Source: Theropithecus gelada | Lineage: Eukaryota > Chordata > Mammalia > Primates > Cercopithecidae | Assembly: GCF_003255815.1 (NCBI RefSeq) | Contig: NC_037689.1 | Coordinates: 144,925,582 to 144,989,581, forward strand | Direction of reading: 5' to 3' | Length of the DNA stretch: 64,000 nucleotides | In this document: positions 57,967-64,000 of the stretch, piece by piece | Numbering within the stretch: position 1 is the first letter of the stretch | Layout of the letters: the number at the start of each line of letters is the position of its first letter | The notes under the pieces: model-generated | Told to the model about the DNA's origin: nothing | The model's input: only the letters and a program-made list of their open reading frames with translations | Databases searched by the model: none | Position numbers and translations under genes: made by a program

Positions 57967-58873
57967 TTGTGTTGTCCCTCATAAGTGCACCATCAAATAC
58001 TATCAGTTATATTTCACATTCCTACTCAGGACATCTGCATGCTTCCTCTGCAACATGAAGAATGAGAAACCCTGAGGAGCTGATCTTAGTCCCTCTCTCT
58101 GCCTAACACGCTATTCTACTCATTTTACACTGATGCAGCAGCTCCATGTGGCTATTAGAGTCCCTTGTAAGACCACCAAGATTTGAGAGGCACAGCAGAC
58201 CATTTTCCTGTTTAGGCTTTCTTCTCAACCCCAGGCTGAAGACATGAGTATGAAACACAGGTGTCTCACCATCTGATTCCCATACCTCTGATCTCTTGTC
58301 TTTTTCTCAATTCACAAGAGACTAGAAGGGGTGAGTGTATCTCTTAGAGGTCTTAGCTGGAAGCAATAGAAACCAGTTTTACCTAATTTAAACAGAAAAT
58401 AAATTTATTCCTGGAAACTGGTTAGCTCACAGACTCCAGAAGGGCTGAAGAACCATGCAGAGAGGCATCATAGCTATGCCCCAGAAGTACTGGAAGGCAT
58501 TACTGCCACCACTGCTGGATCTAGACATCACTGGTGCTGGACAACTGATGTGGCTGCCAGTACACCAATTCTATGCTTGCCAGAATGGATTTTTCAGTCT
58601 TATTTGTATTAATTTTCCATGTAAGGCCTGAGATAGGGGTTTCTGACTAGATAGGCTTAACTGCAAAGTAGGCTGGGGAAGCAAATATCTGGCATTTTCA
58701 AGATTCTCTAGTGAAAAACCTCATGCAGCAAGCACTTCCCCAAACTCTGAAGGAGGATTTAGATGCTGGGCTGCAAAAAACATGACAACTTTCCATCACA
58801 GTGTGGACTTTCTAATTTCTCTACCTTGCTAACCATTTTCCTTTGTAAGTGGTATAATGGCTAGGTGATATAA
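57967..58873. other. Unassigned sequence, possibly one ancient repeat
   Basis: GCAATAGAAACCAGTTTTAC followed by AACAGAAAATAAATTTATTC (58365-58411) resembles the end of an old DNA transposon, unassigned. Otherwise nothing recognised. Confidence 0.4.
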
Positions 58874-58878
58874 TGGGG

Positions 58879-59236
58879 TGATATGGTTTGGTTGTATCCT
58901 CACCCAAATCTCATCTTGAATTGTAGCTCCCATAATCCCCACGTGTTGCAGGAGGGACCCAGTGGGAGGTAATTGAATCATAGGGGCATGTTTTCTTGTG
59001 CTTTTCTCATGATAGTGAATAAATATGAGAGCTGATGGTTTTAAAAAGGGAAGTTCCCCTGCACATGCTCTCTTGCCTGCAGCCATGGAAGACACGCCTT
59101 TGCTCTTCCTTCACCTTCCACCATGATTGTGAGGCCTCCTCAGTCATGCTCAACTGTGAGTCAACTAAACCTTTCCCTTATAAGCTACCCAGTCTCAGGG
59201 AAGTCTTTATTAGCATCATGAGAATGGACTAATACA
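58879..59236 (+). repeat. 5' LTR of the MaLR provirus
   Basis: 358 bp from TGATATGGTTTGGTTGTATC to GGACTAATACA. The TATA-like site present in the 3' LTR is changed here to TTTTAAAAAG. Many transitions separate the two LTRs. Confidence 0.9.
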
Positions 59237-60750
59237 ATAAATTGCTACTGGCAGAGTGGGTGCTGCTGTAAAGATGTGGAAGCAACTTTGGAACTGGGTA
59301 ACAGGAAGAGGTTGGAACAGTTTGGAGGGCTCAGAAGATACAAAAATGTGGGACAGTTTGGAATTCCTAGAGTCTTGGAGGGCTCAGAAGACGACAGGAA
59401 GATGTGGGGAAGTTTAGAACTTGCTAGAGACTTGTTGAAAGGCTTTGACCAAAATGCTTACAGGGATATGGACAGTAAGGTCCAGGCTGATGTAGTCTCA
59501 GATGGAGATGAACTTTTTGTAAACTGAAATAAAGATCACTCCTGCTATGCAAAAAGAATGGTGGCATTTTGCCCCTGCCCTAGAAATCTGTGGAACTTTG
59601 AACTTGAGAGAGATGATTTAGGGTATGTGAAGGAAGAAATTTCTAAGCGGCAAAGCATTCAAGAGGAAGCAGAGCATAAACTTCTGGAAAACTTGCAACC
59701 TGACAATGTAATAGAAAAGAAAAACCCATTTTCTGGGGAGAATTCAAGCCAGCTGCAGAAATTTAAGTAACGAGGAACCAAATATTAATCACGAAGACAA
59801 TGGGGACAATGTCTTCAGGGTACGTCAGAGGTCTTCACAGCAGCCCCTCCCATCACAGGCTAAGAGGAATAGGAAGAAAAAATGGTTTCCTGGGCCAGGC
59901 CCAGGTTGCTCCTTGCTGTGTGCAGCCTTGGGACTTGGTGCCCTGCATCCCAGCTGCTCCCACTGTGGCTAAAAGGGGCCAGTGTACAGCTCAGGCTGTT
60001 GCTTCAGAGGGTGCAAGCTCCAGGCCTTGGCAGCTTCCACGTAGTGTTGGGCCTGTGGATGCAAAGAATTCAATAATTGAGGTTTGGGAACATCCACCTA
60101 GATTTCAGAGGATGTACGGAAACACCTGTATGCCCAAGGCAGAGGTGTGCTGCAGGGGCAGAGCTCTCATGGAGGATAGTGCAGGAGGGAAATGTGGGGT
60201 GGGAGCACCCACACAGCATCCCCACTGGAGCACTGCCTAGTGAAGCTGTGAGAAGAGGGCTGCCGTCCTCCAGACCTAGAACGATAGACCCACCAAGAGC
60301 TTGCACCATGAGCCTGGAAGAGCCGCAGACAATGCCGGCCCATAAAAGCAGCCATGAGGGGGGCTGTACACCCTGCAAAGTCACAGGGGTGGAACTGCCC
60401 TCTTGCATCAGTGTCACCTGGATGTGAGACATGGAGTCAAAGGAGATCATTTTGGAGCTTTAAGATTTGACTGCTCCATTGGATTTTAGACCTCTATGGG
60501 GCATGTAGCCCCTCCATTTTGGCCGATTTCTCCCATTTGGAATGGGTGTATTTACCCAATGCCTATATTCTCATTGTATCTAGGAAGTGATTAACTTACT
60601 TTTGATTTTACAGTCTCATAGGCGGAAGAGGCTTGCCTTGTCTCGGATGAGACTTTGGACTATGGACTTTTGAGTTAATGCTGAAATGAGTTAAGACTTT
60701 GGGAGACTGTTGGGAATGCATGATTGGTTTTGACATGTGAAGACATGAGA
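59237..60750 (+). pseudogene. MaLR internal region, degenerate
   Basis: It starts AATTGCTACTGGCAGAGTG, as in MST/THE1 internal regions. Short gag-like or anonymous open frames remain: 59276-59527 (83 codons), 59558-59770 (70 codons), 59800-60240 (146 codons) and an overlapping 116-codon frame. None shows a retroviral protease, reverse transcriptase or zinc-knuckle motif. It is the most G/C-rich part of the window, which lengthens chance frames. No function is supported. Confidence 0.85.
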
Positions 60751-61098
60751 TTTGGTTTGGCTGTGTCCCCATCCAAATCTCATCTTGAATTGTAGTTCCC
60801 ATAATCCCCACATGTTGTGGGAGGGACCTGGTAGGAGGTAACTCAATCATGGGGGCAGGATTTCCCATGCTATTGTCATGATAGTGCATAAGTCTCACAA
60901 GATCTGATGGTTTTATAAAGGGCAGTTCCCCTGCACATGCTCTCTTGCCTGTCACTATATAAGACATGCCTTTGTTCTTCCTCCACCTTCTACCATGACT
61001 GTGAGGCCTCCCCAGCCATGCTCAAGTTAGTCGATGAATCTTCTTTCCTTTATAAATTACCCAGTCTCGCGCATGTCTTGATTAGCAGTGTGAAAACA
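60751..61098 (+). repeat. 3' LTR of the MaLR provirus, clipped at its start
   Basis: It begins at about TTTGGTTTGGCTGTG: the usual TGATATGG start and the upstream polypurine tract appear lost, with TTTGG shared at the join. It retains TATAAA at 60914-60919 and ends GTGAAAACA, where the final bases are also shortened relative to the 5' LTR. Confidence 0.85.
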
Positions 61099-61103
61099 TG
61101 GGG

Positions 61104-62191
61104 AAACAGTTCCCCTCCCCTTCAACCTTTCTCAGGTGCTATAATGGTATAATGGTTACTGGTAACATGATTTTGAGATAGAGGAGGGGGAGATGTGATA
61201 GATTAATATTTTTAACACATCTCCATTAAACTGGAAAATCAATTAAAGTCACTCTTTCATACAGCTTTAGTGTCGAGCAGTTTTGTATCTCAAGCCGTGC
61301 ATATTATACATATTTTATGATTCAGAGTTTCGATTTGTTTTAGAAATCTTAATTCACACGCTTATGTAAAACATACAATTCAGCAACCCAGGCTTCAATT
61401 CTTTAAAATTAGCAATGATGTTTCACCATAGGTTTATAAATCAAGTATTTTTAGTTTTGGAGGTTGGAGTCCATGTTTAGAAACAATGCCTGACTAACTA
61501 TATTTTGTTTGTTTTTGCACATAATATTTTGTCTTTGTTTAAATCACAATAACAAGCTGGCATGTGATTGTTAGGACCATGGAAATTTTCTATCTTTATC
61601 CACAATTTCAGCTGCATCGATTCAAAGAACTGAATGTGAGAGGGCAAGGATGACTCCTGTGTAGAATGCCTTTGGGGATAATCAAGACACAGAAACATTT
61701 CCATATGCAAATAAACTCTTTGGTAAAACTTCTTTTTGCATGAGAACAGTAGAAAACCACCACTAGAAAACAGGAACTCTTTCTAAGTATTATCCTTAAG
61801 GAAGCATAGGTATGCTCCTGAGCCTCAGAACAATTTTTATGCATACCATAAGTGACAAGATGTTTTATTTAAAGTACATAATATCTGCATGGTTGCAAAG
61901 ACCCAGGGATAGATTATGAAAAATTATGAAATGTGAAGACATTTTATTACAAATCTGGGCATGGATTAGAAATTTGTCAACTGATAACGTCAACCTCATC
62001 TCATTGTTTTTCAAAATTATGTTGCCCAAAAGATAGGATTATTGCCGATGACATGCTATTTATCTTACTCCAAGCAACAGTGGCACTGTAGGTAACAAAA
62101 CAAAACTGAAACAAATGTCTTGACTGTAAACATTACTTGGGGAAATTTGATTCTTAATAAACAGGAAAGAGGATGATTTAAAAATATGTTA
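61104..62191. other. Unassigned intergenic sequence
   Basis: No gene or repeat recognised in about 1.1 kb. Overlapping minus-strand open stretches at 61498-61844 (70 and 78 codons) match nothing I know. Confidence 0.45.
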
Positions 62192-63830
62192 AAATTCTAC
62201 AGTAATAAAACTAGTATGGTACTGGTATAAAACAGACATAGTCCAAAAAAACAGAAGAGAACCCAGAAATATACTCTTCTATATATGGTCACATGATCAC
62301 TGACAGGGATGCCAGCTACACAGTGAGGAAAGGATAGTCTTTTCAACAAATTATGTTAGGAAAATTGGCTATGTACATGCAAAAGAATGAATTTAGACCC
62401 TTAGCTTATATCACATACAAAAGTTAACACGAAATAGCTTAAATACCTAAACTTAAGACTTAAAACCGTAAAATTCCTATAAGTATAGAAGTAGGTAATA
62501 ACCAGAATTTAAAAGTATAATGGTTAAAAATGGTTGTTTCTAGAAAGTATGTCTGAAAATAGAGACATTTAAAGCAGGCAGATATTGCATTTCATTAAAA
62601 ACCTGTGTTATTTCATACTTTTAATCTCATTTTGTGTTACTTTGATAAAAATTAAGATAGAACATCCTAACCATCCCCCACACTGATCTCAGTGAAAAGA
62701 AGGCAGAAAGTACAAGCTTATATGGATAAAGAGAAAATATCTACCAGTCACAAAGAGGTACTGTGTTTACCCTGTAACATTTCCTAGTCAAAACTGTCTC
62801 CTCCTTAGTTCTAGGTTGACAATATATTTTACTAAAGCAATCAAGACTCAGTCTCTTCAACAGGAAAAGCAATGTCTAGTCCTGATAGAAAATCAGTATA
62901 TATGGATCAGAAACTATTCCATATCCGTTCATACAGATTAACAATGTTTTAGCTTCTGCGCAGAATCCACAGTTTGGAGTTTCTACAGTTAAACTATTCA
63001 CCTTTTGACTGAAAAAAGAAATAGCAAGTGTTCAAGAGGATGTGACGAAATTGGAGCCCTTGTACACTGCTGATGGGAATGTAAAATAGTACAGCCCCTA
63101 TGGAAAATACTATGAAGATTCCTTAAATATTATTTGAAATACAACCATATGATCTATAAATCTCACATCTGGGAATATAACCAAAGTAACTGAAAATAGG
63201 ATCTCAAGGAGATATTTACCCACCCATATTCATTATAGTATTATTCACAATAGCCAAGAGGCGGAAGCAACGCAAGTATCCATTCATATACAAATGCATC
63301 CAGAAAATGTGATACATACAATGGAATATTATTCATACTTAAAAAAGGAAATACCGTGACAAAAATGGGTGAACCTTGAAGACATTATAGTAAATGCAGT
63401 ATCATGAATTATACATTCACAAATGCATTATAATGCATTATTCTAATTGCATAATACACAATACAAATGCATTATACTATTTGCATTATACTAATACAGA
63501 CTACATGATTTCAGTTACATACTAAAACAGACTACATACTAAGACAGACTACATGATTTCAATTACAGGTATTTAATGTAGTCTATCTCTTAGAACAGGT
63601 AGTAGAGTGGTGATTACCAGGGACGAAGGGAAAGTGGAAAAGAAAAGTTGTCATTCAATGGAAAGAGTTTACATTAGAGTCTCCCTTATCGCGTTTGTTT
63701 TGCAAGATGAAAAAAGTTCTAGAGATGTGATATACAACAAGGTACATATTGTTAACACTACAGTACTGTATATGTAAAAATTGTTAAGTCGTTAATGTAA
63801 AAGTCGTTAAGATAAACAGGAAGGGGGAGA
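62192..63830 (+). mobile_element. Old L1 3' part in two pieces (62192-62517 and 63011-63830)
   Basis: Piece one is ORF2 after the reverse transcriptase (CAGTAATAAAACTAGTATGG; AAAATTGGCTATGTACATGC). Piece two is the ORF2 end and 3' UTR (GTACACTGCTGATGGGAATG; TACAATGGAATATTATTC; GGTGATTACCAGGGACGAAG). About 490 bp of unassigned DNA lies between, where a similar length of ORF2 is missing, so it is either replacement or two separate fragments. Small tandem duplications lie at 63430-63570. Confidence 0.8.
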
Positions 63831-63869
63831 CTAAGCAGGAAGAATAAGCAGGAATAATTAACAGGAATG

Positions 63870-64000
63870 GTAAAAGCAATTTAAGTTTAAGTGGAAAAAA
63901 AGTCATAAAAATTACAGTATACATAAAATTGAACCTAAGAATAGGTAAATGGACCAACTACTACATACATCCAAAAGAATGTTATTCAGCAATAAAAAAT
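63870..64000 (+). mobile_element. L1 ORF2 C-terminal fragment running off the right edge
   Basis: The last 70 bases (GGTAAATGGACCAACTACTA; AAAAGAATGTTATTCAGCAA) match the ORF2 segment normally read as NGQTM.. and YYSAIK. They repeat a part of L1 already passed at about 63320, so this is a second L1 copy or a duplication. Confidence 0.65.

Larger units (their letters stand above)
58879..61098 (+). mobile_element. MaLR provirus (MST/THE1-type): LTR, internal region, LTR
   Basis: A 2.2-kb element with two LTRs in the same orientation around about 1.5 kb of internal sequence, bounded by TGGGG at 58874-58878 and 61099-61103 as a candidate 5-bp target duplication. MaLRs are non-autonomous, ERVL-related elements that moved with enzymes from other retroelements. 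Most copies survive only as solo LTRs, so a two-LTR copy is less common. Subfamily (MSTA or THE1) is not fixed by eye. Confidence 0.9.

Noticed and set aside
59800..60450. Overlapping 146-, 126- and 116-codon frames on both strands
   Set aside because: They lie in the G/C-richer internal region of a MaLR provirus, overlap each other in several frames and carry no retroviral or host domain.
1..64000. tRNA, snRNA, 7SK and mitochondrial insertions
   Set aside because: Read for tRNA B-box and cloverleaf patterns, U6-like starts and mitochondrial gene sequence; nothing convincing beyond the internal promoters of Alu and MIR copies. A covariance-model scan and a mitochondrial BLAST would settle it.

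Overview
This window is nuclear DNA from a catarrhine primate, most likely an Old World monkey. Alu and L1 copies fill much of it. Two young Alus (9463-9758 minus, 19888-20066 plus) carry bases I associate with cercopithecid AluYR-type subfamilies, for example GATCCGGCC in the right monomer. No host protein-coding gene, tRNA, rRNA, snRNA or CpG island was recognised. Open reading frames are short, and the ones with recognisable homology are decayed transposon genes. Family names come from memory of consensus repeats, not from a search, so subfamily ranks are tentative.

Layout. 1-8866: one L1 split by a second, 4.85-kb L1 that has its own 5' UTR. 8867-14887: mostly unassigned DNA with three Alus, a hAT element and a CR1/L3 relic. 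14888-17335: an L1 3' half holding an AluJ. 17655-18945: an unusual block in which a perfect 98-bp direct duplication flanks a young L1 3' end, a 267-bp GGAA/GAAA array, an older L1 and a 146-bp Tigger-like element. 19888-20066: an AluY collapsed around a single N. 20430-28358: MaLR-type LTRs, MIRs, simple repeats and an L1 tail. 29333-31900: two old minus-strand L1s. 31958-34250: a solo class I LTR, then an L2 interrupted by an LTR that is itself interrupted by a 5'-inverted L1. 34251-42619: the most repeat-poor part, with a Tigger2 element and three ancient repeats. 42620-48060: L1 fragments broken by an MLT2-type LTR and by a MER2-type transposon that contains an Alu. 48510-55722: L2, MIR, hAT, MLT1 and Alu copies. 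57560-57966: an LTR. 58879-61098: an MST/THE1-type MaLR provirus with both LTRs. 62192-64000: more L1 pieces.

The elements do not form a pathway or operon. The useful information is the nesting order, which gives a relative insertion history, together with a few rearrangements that ordinary insertion does not explain: the 98-bp duplication, a 147-bp duplicated block shared between about 46.6 and 50.6 kb, a twin-primed L1, and an assembly gap hidden as one N. I found no evidence of a new biological system.
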